Assembly (NCBI RefSeq): GCF_036417845.1
Contig: NC_089985.1
Coordinates: 29,842,583-29,906,582, forward strand
From: Apteryx mantelli
Lineage: Eukaryota > Chordata > Aves > Apterygiformes > Apterygidae
DNA length: 64,000 nt
Direction: 5' to 3'
In this document: in pieces, positions 36,601 through 64,000 of the stretch
Numbering within the stretch: position 1 is the stretch's first letter
Layout of the letters: each line of letters starts with the position of its first letter
Position numbers and translations under genes: made by a program
The notes under the pieces: generated by a model
The model's database searches: none
What the model saw: only the letters and a program-made list of their open reading frames with translations
Told to the model about the DNA's origin: nothing

Positions 36601-39462
36601 GTGAAACAGCGTGAAGTTAAGTAGATGAAGATCATGGTGATTTCCCCAGGAATGCCTTAATATGTCAGGTTAACCCCAGGCACACAAAGCTCTTTGAGGT
36701 CACCCTTGTCTCACTGGAGAGCCCAATACAATCTGGGAAGGCACACATGTCCACACAGCAGCATAGCAGGCCTGCAGGCCTTGTTGAACAGCAGCTGCGT
36801 GTGTGCTTGCATGTGGTGGACTGTGCATAGCGTGCAATGAGCTGGGGACCACGTCGCAGCAGAGCATACACATGCACCAGGATGCTGCCTGTGGGCCTCG
36901 GAGGTTCCCAAGTATAGCCCAAGGACAGACCATCTGTGAAATGGAAAAGGGAGAGACAGGCTGGAAAGAAGTCAAGGAAAGCGGGGCTTTCTGCTGCTTT
37001 CAGCTTCCTCCCAGACATGTTTACTGCAGTGCAGAGGTTTTTGTTCTCCGTGGGCAGCTCCCACCCTCCCGTTCAGGCTTTGTCTAATGCGGTGAATGCT
37101 CTAGTTTTCACTCAGCCACTTTCAAACCAGACAGCTGCCCTGCAGACGGCCTCTGCAGATAGAGCAGCTTTGTATCTCTTCCCTGTGTTATTCCAGACAC
37201 CACTTTTGGGCATGATTTGGCTGATTCATCCATCGGGGGAAGCCACTGGTGCAATGGGGCTTGTGCCCCTGTGCAAACTCCCACAGGTGTGGACCCAGCC
37301 CAGGGCAAGTCCAGAGCTGGGTAATTTTCTGCTCCTGGTGTGCACTGCTGCCCCAACCCCTTCCCCACACCTCTCTCCAGGAGGCCAAGGTCCTGCATGC
37401 TCTTGGGGGCATAGACGGAGCTGTGTGTCCCATGTGCAATGTGCCTTTCCCTGCTGGTCAGTCTGGATGCTTAGATTGCTCAGGTGCCCCCAGGAGGTCC
37501 CTTGAAAGGAGGCTCAGGGGAAGAGAATGCTGCAAGGAGTCCATTACCCAGATTTCTCCAAAACAGCTATTGAATAGGCCTCAGCGGGATCCCTCTTCAC
37601 TCCCTGTAGATCCTGACAGAGCTGCAAGGGTGAGGTGCACCACCCTGAGCTCACGAGCTGGCCCCTCCCCTTCCTATCAGCAGTGTTCCTGAGCTGCGTG
37701 GCATGGTGGGACCTCGCTGGGGTTGGTGGAGGCTTGTGTATCTGCCATATACATTGTGCTGGCAAAATCTGATATGGTGGGAGCTCTGTGCAGTCACGTG
37801 GAAATGTGGGAGAAGGTGGCAAGGGAAGGGCATGGACAGGAGCAGTGTTAGGAGTTTCTTGTACCACTTGGTAACATTTCTACTAGTGATGGGAACGTGG
37901 CAGAGAGGGGCTTGTCCCTTCACCTAGGAAGGCAGCAGTCAGGAATGAGTTGGGACCTAGAGCAATTTTTAAGCCTCTCAGAGAAGCTCCAGCACATTCA
38001 GGACTGCCATCATCAGGGTGTCCTCAGCACCACTGGCCTCTTCCCTGTACTGCAGGAGCTGGGAGACAGTGTCACTCTCTTGTTAAAGGCCCAGCCCTGG
38101 TGAAGCTTTCTTTCTTCAGGGCTTGTGAACAGAAAATTTTCACTGACTCCAGTTGAGTTCGAGCACTGAAAACTTCAGTCCAGGACATGAATCTACAGCC
38201 ATGCAGAGAGTCTCTGGATAGAGCTATAGACTGAATCCCCTGAGCCTTCATGGTCAAGCCTGCCTCTGTACCAGCTCTAAATTGCCATGCCAGTCAACAT
38301 GCTTTATGAACTACTGACAGATGGCCTCTGCAACCTTGCTGCTGTGAGGAGTCTTTTCCTGATCTTCAGCCACTTGTAGCTCATCTCTGGACCTTTTTCC
38401 AGTTCCTCAGGCTCCATTCTAAATCAGTGCTGAAGTGCCACACTGCCGGTGCTAGTTTGTGTGGGCTCTGGGCCCCTTCCTGTATCATCCAGGCGTATTT
38501 GTGTCTTGGCAGCCTGGCTCGTAGCAGGAGGAGGCCAAGGCTTCAGGGGCTCTCTGGATGGGCAGTGTTATGAAACAGGTAAGGACTGAGCATCTCTGCC
38601 TGCCACTCTCCAGGCAATAGGCTCTGCGGGGCAGCTCCCGCCACGCGGCGAGGCACTCCCGTCTCCGGGAGTCAGGGCCATGTCAGAACAATGGGTGGAG
38701 AGCAGGAAACGCTGCATGGGAAACAGGATTTCGCTCCACTGTCGCCAGCCGCGGCCCCTTGGCCTCCTTCCTTTCCCTTGCTGAGCCCTGCTCAAGAGAG
38801 ATCTTCCCACAGCCGTCGGTCCCCACTGCTCCCCAGCACCACTCTCTCGCACCAGCCATCCTGACAGGCATCGGGAGCGTGCTGAGGGGCCGAGGATGCT
38901 GCTGTGCAAACAGGTGCCGGTGTGAGATCTTCTCCTTGCGGGTGAGGAAGGGTGCTGAGACTCTTCCCTGCCAGGCTGGAGGAGTCAGCATGGCTCTGGG
39001 TGCTTTGAATATGCAGCCGTGATTCCTCCAGGAACGGGGTCCCTGCTCCCCGACAGAGCAGCAACTGGGGAACAGGCCTCGGTGGCTTCTTTGCCACAAA
39101 GTCCTGCTCGTGTCATTCTCTTCCCATTGCCGCCTGGGCTGCCTGCGCCGATCCCCAGGACCGGCTGAGACCCCGGCAGAAGCTGAGCAGGGCACTGGGC
39201 ACAGCGCCGTCCTCAGGCAGGGAATGGGGAGCCTCTTCCTCGCTGTGCCTGCAATATGAACACCAGGACAGCCTCCTGGCTCCTCCAGACTTTGGGCAGC
39301 AGTGAAAAGGCAAGATGGGAGCTGTGGACAGAGAGCAAGAGTCCTGAACCACCCCTTGCGGGGAGCGGATAGGGAGCAGCAGTCCTCTGGTTCCTTCTCT
39401 TGCTTTTGGGGCATGTCTGGGATTTTCTGACCCGTGCCAAATTCAGGACACATTTCAAGAAC
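33681..39462. other. Intergenic region between the C1orf210 CpG island and TIE1
   Basis: About 5.8 kb without a supported gene. 33.7-34.8 kb is still fairly GC-rich, while 34.8-36.2 kb is AT-rich. A stretch near 35930-36000 ('ctgacccaaagaacttgcaa') recalls an old amniote interspersed repeat I could not name. A reversed CR1-like piece is at about 38330-38470. The last 700 bases should contain the TIE1 promoter and 5' UTR; an ETS-like TTCC core at about 39393 is visible but is not enough to define a promoter. Confidence 0.45.
38330..38470 (-). mobile_element. Possible reversed CR1 LINE fragment
   Basis: The landmarks 'ctcatctctggaccttttt', 'ccagttcctcaggctcc' and 'agtgctgaagtgccacac' follow the order of the reverse complement of the CR1 segment upstream of the LExVQRR motif ('tctctggacctttttccagttttt' in typical copies). 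It is short and diverged, and recognised from memory only. Confidence 0.35.
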
Positions 39463-57190
<17,728 letters not shown>

Positions 57191-57870
57191 GGCTGCACCC
57201 AGCACTGTGCAGCCAGCTGCCCAGCTACGCCAGCTCATGGCCCCACTGCAGAGGGACAACACTGGCCCCCAGCCTGCTGGAATAATGCTGTGGGAACAAG
57301 GGGCTGCCTGACCCCCCCTGGGTCAGAGCCCCAAACACTGGTGACCCTTCCTGAGAGTGCCCTTCCACGCAGCAGGACTGCATTTTTCCCTCCCCGGCTG
57401 CCTCCCAAGGTGTGCTGGCCACGTTGGCATGCCACTGGCCTCTGACAGTGGTTCCACACAGCTGGGGGATGTGCTGGAATGTCCCCAAAGGACAAGACCC
57501 TGGCTGCACGCCCTGCATGGTGTTTGCAGCAGAGTTATGGCAGGAGAAGGGCTCTCCTAGGAGCTGGCAGATGCTGCAGCTCGGACCTCTGGAAGTGTGT
57601 AGGAGCTGGCCTATGCATGAGGACATAAATGCCCATCCTCTGGGGTGAGAGATGGAAGCAGAGACCTGGCAGCTCACTGCCCTGCAGGCTCTCAGTGTGC
57701 TCGGGGTCTGACTCAGTGCCAGGTCCTGAGCACTGTCCTGATGAGGCTGCAAACATTGCTGCCAGCATGGGATGAGGCAGCCCCAGGGTGCGAGAAAGGA
57801 TGGTGCTAGCTGTGCATGGCCTCCAGCTCTGCACTAACCCTTTGGAGATTGCCAGTTCTGCTTTCTGTTC

Positions 57871-57876
57871 AATAAA
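57871..57876 (+). terminator. TIE1 polyadenylation signal
   Basis: AATAAA, 681 bases after the TIE1 stop codon and the first perfect hexamer downstream of it. It is followed by TGTAGCGC and, about 30 bases on, a G/T-containing stretch ('tggtctgggg'). Confidence 0.7.
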
Positions 57877-58059
57877 TGTAGCGCAACAGACACCCATGGT
57901 CTGGGGAAGGGAGAGGTGGGTTACCAGCTCTGCGTCGCTGAAGGCCCTGCGGAAGGGGACCTGGGGCCCTGCCAGTCTGCTGCGGTGGTGATTCATTGGG
58001 ATCCTGTCGGCTGTCTGGGTCCTCCGATGGCAGGGATTCCCCAGCGCCCCCAGACAAGC

Positions 58060-58440
58060 CCCACGTTTCATTATGTAGTGGGAAAGGTTTTTCTTAATAT
58101 CAAACTGGGATCTCCCCACCTGCAATCTAAGACCGTGACTTGTCCTGTCCCCCAAGGATATGGAAAACAAATTATTTCCTTCCTTTGTGCAGCAGCCTCT
58201 CACATATTTGAAAACTGTTACTGCAGCTTCCCCTCAGCTGGCCCCTCTTTATGGGGAACAACCCCAGTTCCTCCAGCCTTTCCCTGCAGCGCAGGTTGTG
58301 TTGCTGTGGCTCTCCCCTGGACTCTTCCCACCTGGGGGCCAGCTGATGCCCACCCAGTGCTGAGTCAAGCTGTAGGGTCTTTTCATGCATCTTCCTAGGT
58401 GAGTGTCCTGTTTGAACACCACACTCTAACATGAGTCTTT
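58060..58440 (-). mobile_element. Reversed CR1 LINE fragment
   Basis: The plus strand reads as the reverse complement of the CR1 3' end: 'gggaaaggtttttcttaata' (58080), 'acttgtcctgtcccccaagg' (58138), 'aacaaattatttccttcctt', 'gcagcagcctctcacatatt', 'gaaaactgttactgcagctt', 'cagttcctccagcctttccc' and 'ctctcccctggactcttccc' (58309). The order is consistent over nearly 400 bases. It is decayed but easily recognised, and opposite in strand to TIE1 and MPL. Confidence 0.7.
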
Positions 58441-59470
58441 TTGGCAACAAAACATTTCTCTCAAGTTTAGCCTGGGATCTGCTATGATGCTAGATGCCTC
58501 TCTTGGGAGCTCCTGTCTGGGCAGGCAGTCATTGTCCTGTGCTTGTGCAGTTTGTTATACTGACAGCAACTGGGCTTGGTCTTTAACTTTAGTTTCCTAA
58601 GCCATAGGTGTGCAGTCAAATTAGTCATCTAGTCATCCTCTACAGTCTGTGGGAAGTAAGGGCTGTTCCTCCAGAGCCTGTTACCCCATCCCAAGGTAGG
58701 TGCCTAAGTACCATATCTGGCATTTGTCCGCCTGGGAAATAATGTTTTGTTTTTCCCCAGATCATGTTTCAAATGTGTTGATACCAATGTGATTTCCCAT
58801 GCCAGCCTCCATTACTATCTGGTGTCAACTGCAGCCATTAACAAGCATCCTCTCCTCCCCCATCACTGAGCTCCTTAGTGAAATGGTAACTCAGACCGGC
58901 CCCTGAGGTCCCATGTGACTGTGCAGCCCAATGACATGTGCCGCTGGCCTTGCACCTTGCAGAGCCAAGGCCACTGCGGGGAATGGTGTGTGAGGCAGCA
59001 CCGCTGGCCTCGCTGAAACAAAGGTTATGCTTCTTGCTTCTCTGACTGCAGAGCCCATTAGCCGGATGGAGAAGGAAGTGGGATTGGTTTGACAAAATTT
59101 GACCATGACAAATTGGTGTTGGCTGTTCCTCCTCTCCTCTCTGTGCCCTGGGGCTGGTGGTGCTGTCACCTGCTGCTGCAGGGTCAGAAGGCAGCAAGCC
59201 CACCCCTGCAGCGCAGTGGGGAGGTGTGTGCGAACACTGGTGAGGTGGCAGTCCCCGAGCCCTGGATGGTGCTCCCCAGGGACACTGCGGTCCTGCACCA
59301 CAGCCGACAGTGGGTCAAATACCCCTCCGATCCAGCCGTGGCCTCTCCCTGCTGTGGCCTGGCTGCACAGCACCCTGTTGTGGTGCCAGATGGGCACAAA
59401 GAAGAGTGGCTTTGTGGGACCCTACTGTGGTCCTGCATTTGTGTCACATGCATGTAGCCAATGCTCTGCA

Positions 59471-59492
59471 TGTGCGTGTGTGTGTGTGTGTA
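59471..59492. repeat. Short (TG)n microsatellite
   Basis: About eleven TG dinucleotides with one TGCG interruption near the start, ending in TATG. It lies in the TIE1-MPL intergenic region. Confidence 0.8.
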
Positions 59493-60041
59493 TGTTGGGG
59501 GTGTCTGTACTGCAAGTCCGAGGTGGAGGCTCCTCTTCCCTCCCTTTCTAAGGGCTACTTTTGGCTTTGGGAGCAGATGCAGGGTTGGTCTGGGGGAGTA
59601 GAGAGGAGCTCTGGGGCTCTGCCCAGGTGCTTCAAGCATGACTGCAGCTCTTGCAGTTGTGGTGTGGCATAAGGGCCATGGCATCCCAATCCCTGCATGT
59701 GCTATGGCACCATGAGTGTCCGTGCAGGCCCTGCCAATACTCCCAATGACTGTACCCCTCGTCCTGGGAAAGCCCCAGGGATGGTGCTGCCAGTCTGTGC
59801 GGAGCAGACCTGCCTCAGCAGCGCCAGGGCCCTGCAAAGGGCAGTGCGGGGTGGAACGACACAGACCTCCCTCGCCCCATGGTCCCTGCGTGCTGGTGGG
59901 AGCAGGGGCAGCGCAGGGCACGTGGCCCTGGCCGCCTGCATGTGCCCCAAACGGGGGCCTCACTCATTTCTTGGGGGGTTGTTTTTCTTCCTATTCCAGC
60001 CTCCCAGTGTGCCCGGTAGCCACAAGGGCAGGACGTGCTGC

Positions 60042-60191
60042 CTATCTGATAGGAGCAGTCTCTCTTGGCACTGCGGCTGGCGGAGAGGCCGCAGCGCGGT
60101 GGTTTCAGGCACGGGGAAGTGCCGGCGATGGGGGCGGAGGGAGCCTTTCAGCCAGGCTTCCTGAGCAGCAAAGTTGACACTTCCCAGATAA
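60042..60191 (+). promoter_or_regulatory. Candidate MPL promoter: GATA and ETS sites
   Basis: Two inverted GATA cores abut at 60042-60052 (CTATCTGATAG). A further AGATAA at 60186-60191 is preceded directly by ACTTCC (60179-60184, an ETS core read on the minus strand), and another CTTCC lies at about 60158. The last pair lies 105 bases before the MPL start codon. GATA1 and ETS factors are the known drivers of the mammalian MPL promoter in megakaryocytes, so the arrangement fits, but the transcription start is not known here. Confidence 0.45.
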
Positions 60192-60295
60192 AGGTATCGC
60201 CTGTAGGAGCTCCAACAGCAAGTCAGGGTACTGGAAAGAGCAGAGCTGGGGCACGCGCTGCCCCATGCCCCGGGGCAGCTCCACGCGGGGCAGGG

Positions 60296-63200
60296 ATGGC
60301 CACCTGGCTGCACCAGGGGTGGCTTCTCTCCCTGCTTGCAGAGGTCCTGCTCAGCCTCCTCAGCCCAGCTTTGCCCCCTGAGCCGGTGACATCTGAAGGT
60401 AGGTCCTAGGGGCTTGTTTTCTTCTGCAAAGGATGAGCCAGAGGGATGTGGCGTGCTGTGCCTGTGGATGGAGCAGTGAGCACCCCAAGAGCAGCGGGGT
60501 ATGTGCAGGGTTAGGGCCCCTGCTCCTCCCTGCACTGCAGAGAGCGCAGAGAGCGGCCTGGCACCTGATGGAAAGGTTTTGAGGGATGTGAGTGGGACTG
60601 CAGCTGTGCAGATGGCCAGGCACGAGGGTCAGGGTGAAAGGGGGTCTGTGGGGTGCTCGTGGCCCCTGGGTGGGAGCAAAGAGGGTGAGCTGGGGTGGGC
60701 ACTTGGGGTGGGCGATGGAGTCCTGATCTCACCCACAGGACAACCCGGTGTGCCTGGAGGAAGGGGGGGTCCCTGCTGCCTGCAGGAAGGACCAGGCAGC
60801 CCCAGAGCAGCCCTTGCGAATGGCAGCACACAGCCCCAGGCCTGGCTCCCAGCCCTGCGGGCTCTCTTGGAGTCACGCTGCTCCCTGCCCCATGCAGGTA
60901 ACAGAAAGGAGCTCTTTGTTCATTCAAGCCAAGCCAAGGCTCTTGGTGTTATAATGACAAGGTTTGAATAAAATTCAAACTAAAAATCTGAAGGCACAAC
61001 TCTAGACCATGGGTGACACAGAGGCACCTGCCCAGCTAATCCCAGCACCCACGTGCCAGCCTTGCAGCACGTAGCAGCTTTGAGAGCTATTGGCCTGATG
61101 TGACCTTACTGTCTACATGAATTTCTTCAACTCTGTCTTTAGCTGTCCCAAGCCTGGCTCACTGCTGCTTTGCAGTACAGCTTTGCAACTTCATTATACT
61201 TTAGGTCTGTCCACACTTTCTGGGGTCTGCCCACCCCATCCCCCTTAGACCTTTTAAGACTTTCTGTAATACCATAAAAAGTATTAACTGAACAAAATTC
61301 TGTTGTTCTTGCACTCATCCTTTCAGACCCCACACATGATCTCTGACCAGACTGCTACAGCAGACTCAGGAATATGACACTTGGCCCAAACTGCTGTTTT
61401 AAGTTACGCCCTTAGGAGCAGTGCCTCCCCTGCGAGCAACCGCAGCCCCTGGCCTGTCCTGGCTGCCCACCATGGCTGTAGGAAGCTGAGCAAGAGAACT
61501 GGACTTGGACACCACAGCAGCCTGGGGCAGGGGTGGGAGAAAGGACAGGGCTCATCCTCCCTCTGCTCATGGCCTCGGCAGGGTCATTTTGCCCTTAGAC
61601 CGCTGCTGGCTGAACAGCGTTATGTCTAAGCATCATTCACATGGATTGCCCTACTGTACAGCGAGTTTTGTTGAAGGAAATTGCCAGCATTGAGCGGAGT
61701 TGCTCCATAGGACTGGCAGGAGCTCCCACCAGTACCGTGGGATGGAGCACGAGCAGAGGGAAGCAAGTCCCCCACCCCCCAGCACAGCCCGTCATGGCCA
61801 GGAAAGGCCTGGTGCTGGCACAAGACGCAGGGTGCCTGGCTGGGCAGGGCAGGATGGGGCAGGAGGGTGTGGAAAGGGAAGAGCAGGGCAGGAGGGAGAA
61901 TTACAGCAAGGAGGCTGTGGTCTGCAGCGAGGGAGGAAGGCAATGCTGGGCCAGGAAGGGAGGAACGGGGCTGGGGGGTCAGGGCAAGGGGGAGCAGGGG
62001 GACACTGGGAGAGTGGCAAGGACATCAGGGACTGTCCTTGCTCTTGTGCTCACTCCCTTCGTCTCGTGGTGGCACAGCCAGCTGCAGGGCTGCGCAGGGG
62101 GCTCCAGAGCAGAGAAAGGGCACACTCAGCACATGGAGCAGGCCAGGCGACGGCACACAGCTTGTTGTGGTGTCCTCCAGCTGAGGGCAGCTCCTGGGGG
62201 GAATGGGGCATTTCCTGAGAGGAGGAAGGCTGGGGCAGACCCCAGGCCAGAAGCCATGAGAGAGAAGGAGGATGCTGGAGTGGTGATGGGGAAGCAGTGA
62301 GGCAGGCCGCATCAGCTCTATTCCCTGCATGACATGTCTGCGTCCCGCAGGGCTGTCCCCTTCTCCATGCCAATAGGGACAGGCCCTGGCATGCCAGCAG
62401 AGTGACTGGGGCTCAGGAGGGAGGTCCTGCTGGGTGCAATGCTGCCTGCTGAGGTGTCCCACACAGGCTCTGCTCTGCTTTATCCCTGAGATGACAGGGA
62501 GGGCGACTCACCAAGTGGGCTGGAGAAGCCCACACCTCACTGAGCTGCCCCCCGATGGGGTGCGAGCAGCCCCTGCGCGCAGGACAGCAGCTGGGGAGTG
62601 GCTTGGGCAGCTGCCCTGTGTGCCCCTATGCCAGCCCCAGGGCCCTTTCCCTCTCCCCTGGGGCCTGCTCCTCCTTATCTCACTTCCGCGCGCCTTTCCG
62701 CAGCCAGCGCTATCACCGGCGCGAGCAGGGCAGGGGGTGCTTCCCATTGATCTCCAGGCCTGGCCAAGCCTGGGCCAGGGCCAGAGCCCCACTCCGACCG
62801 CAGAGCTATTTTGGGATGTTTGTTTGTCCCAAAGGACCCCACGTGCTGAGGAAGGGGGAGCAGTGAGGCCTGGCCAGCGGGGCCCTGTGCCACCAGCCAG
62901 GAACCCCATGCAAACTGGCAAGCAGGCCCATGTGCTACGTCCCTCCTGTGGTGTCGTGGCTGGCAAGGAGGACGTTCGCACCCACTCCCTGGCCCCGGGG
63001 CAGGCACAGCCACGCTGCCCCAAGCTCCCTGCAGAGGCGGGCCTCGGGGGTGAGCTGGCATGGGACATGGAGGGGTACACGTGCAGGACAGGGTTGTGCC
63101 CGGGGGCTCCTTCATGCCCACTCTCCTCCCAGATGCTGCGCTCCTGGATGAGGTGCCTGAGGACATCCTCTGCTTCTCCCGCTCCTTCGAGGACCTCACG

Positions 63201-63810
63201 TGCTTCTGGGATGAAGAGGAGGAGGAAGAGGCCACGAGCGGGAAGTGCCACTTCTACTACTGGTATAGCAGGTAGGACGTGGTGCCGATGCTACCCCAGC
63301 ACAGTGTGTGCCATGGGAGCTGTGCCCTGTCTGTCTCAGCATGTGCCAGGTGGGGCCCTCCATGGCCATCCCCCAAGTGCAAGGAGAGGCTGGAGAGCCT
63401 GCTGCAAGCTACAGAGTATTTATTGCATGCCCATGGCAGGGCTGGGACTGCTGATGTCCCAGGTCTTGCCTCAGTCTCACTGGGAAGGTGCCCTGTGACG
63501 GACTGGGGTGCAGAGAAGGAGCTGGTGGCACCTCTGGCTGCTAAGGTCTTGATGCCATGTCCCAGGACCCTTCTCCTCCAGGCAGGACCCCCAGACAGGA
63601 CATGCTGGAGGGTCCCTGACTCTCTGTTCTCCAGGGAGGTGCCCAAGGCATGCACAGTTTCTACGCAGAGCCGTGGGGCCAGCGGGATGCGGCATGTCTG
63701 CGTGTTTCCCAGCCAGGACGTGCGACTCTTCAGCCAGCTCTTCATCCTCATCGTGAATGCCACCAGCAACCAGACCAAGTACTCGCGGGAGCTCAGCGTG
63801 GACGCAGTGG
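60296..63810 (+). CDS. MPL: MPL, thrombopoietin receptor, first three coding exons (3' partial)
   Basis: Class I cytokine receptor for thrombopoietin, signalling through JAK2 in thrombocyte precursors and stem cells. Exons: 60296-60398, 63133-63271 and 63635-63810, with junction phases 1, 2 and 1, all GT-AG; about 139 residues in the window. Exon 1 gives a signal peptide (MATWLHQGWLLSLLAEVLLS...). Exon 2 carries the first cytokine-receptor-domain strand with CFSRSFEDLTCFWDEEEEEE (residues 48-67), nearly the same as human CFSRTFEDLTCFWDEEE. Exon 3 has the next cysteine pair (KACTV and RHVCVFPSQDVRLF) and NAT and NQT glycosylation sites. The start ATG was chosen because it opens the signal peptide and its exon ends in the phase exon 2 needs. 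The fibronectin-like modules, WSxWS motif, membrane segment and box motifs lie beyond the window. The acidic run is longer than I remember for human. Confidence 0.93.
60399..63132 (+). other. MPL intron 1
   Basis: A 2.7-kb GC-rich intron. It has a purine-rich, G-rich stretch at about 61840-62010 made of loose GGGCAGGA/GGGAGGA repeats. Open frames of up to 354 codons cross it on both strands, one of them covering exon 2 in the wrong frame, but none shows a domain. Confidence 0.55.
61840..62010 (+). repeat. G-rich purine repeat in MPL intron 1
   Basis: Imperfect tandem units around GGGCAGGA, GGGAGGA and GGGGCAGGAGGG run for about 170 bases with very few pyrimidines on the plus strand. Several closely spaced GGG runs could allow G-quadruplex formation. 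Confidence 0.5.
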
Positions 63811-64000
63811 GTGAGTTCCTCCCATGGTGCAGCACCCACACAGCAGCAGCTGGCCTCGGCCAGGGCTCCAGGATGCTCCTTGGACTCCACTCTCCATCCT
63901 CCCTGCCCCTCTGCCCATCATAGTCCTTGATGTGGGCAGGCTCGGACTAGCCCCACATGGCGCCAGCCTGCAGCAGTCCCTGCAGGAGCTGGCAATACCC

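Larger units (their letters stand above)
57877..60295. other. Intergenic region between TIE1 and MPL
   Basis: About 2.4 kb. It contains a reversed CR1 copy (58060-58440), a short TG repeat (59471-59492) and, in the last 260 bases, candidate MPL promoter sites. The rest shows no recognisable gene; the open stretches are GC-rich chance frames. Confidence 0.5.

Noticed and set aside
62434-63498. 354-codon plus-strand open frame
   Set aside because: It runs through MPL exon 2 in a different frame and into both introns, and shows no recognisable domain; a GC-rich shadow frame.
63907-64000. Possible fourth MPL exon after CATCATAG at 63923
   Set aside because: The acceptor is weak and the translation from it does not resemble the VGLPAPPSI region expected next in MPL. 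The true exon probably lies beyond the window.

Overview
This is a vertebrate nuclear window with split genes, GT-AG introns, a CpG island and decayed CR1 LINEs. The CR1 copies (and no Alu, L1 or B1 elements seen) point to a sauropsid, most likely a bird, possibly a crocodilian. The gene order CFAP57 - TMEM125 - C1orf210 (minus strand) - TIE1 - MPL is the one known from human chromosome 1p34.2, so this is a conserved syntenic block. All exon boundaries below were read by eye from splice sites, phase continuity and remembered protein families; no alignment was run.

Layout. 1066-8853 (+): last seven coding exons of the ciliary gene CFAP57, its polyadenylation signal at 9118. 9.1-18.1 kb: intergenic, no gene supported. 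18413-19075 (+): TMEM125, one coding exon with four membrane segments, preceded by a probable non-coding exon. 19.1-27.7 kb: intergenic, holding a CR1 copy and a minus-strand stretch with NHL-repeat-like peptide remnants. 32880-27684 (-): the C1orf210/TEMP orthologue in four exons. Here it encodes a complete leucine-rich-repeat receptor of 369 residues with signal peptide, LRR ectodomain, stalk, membrane segment and the conserved cytoplasmic tail. Its first exon sits in a strong CpG island (about 32.6-33.7 kb). 39463-57190 (+): TIE1, an endothelial receptor tyrosine kinase, 23 coding exons, 1124 residues, complete. 60296-63810 (+): the first three coding exons of MPL, the thrombopoietin receptor, cut by the window end, with ETS and GATA sites just upstream.

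How they relate. TIE1 and MPL are neighbours acting in the vascular and blood lineages. CFAP57 is a motile-cilium structural gene, and TMEM125 and C1orf210 are small membrane-protein genes. The most interesting feature is the LRR form of C1orf210. The mammalian protein, as I remember it, is only about 113 residues and lacks the LRR ectodomain, while the related LRRC19 has the same architecture as the gene read here. This suggests the mammalian type III endosomal protein is a cut-down LRR receptor. Other points are a GC-AG intron in TIE1, an in-frame tandem acceptor, an interstitial telomere-like repeat, a minisatellite beside a C1orf210 exon, and several old CR1 fragments.
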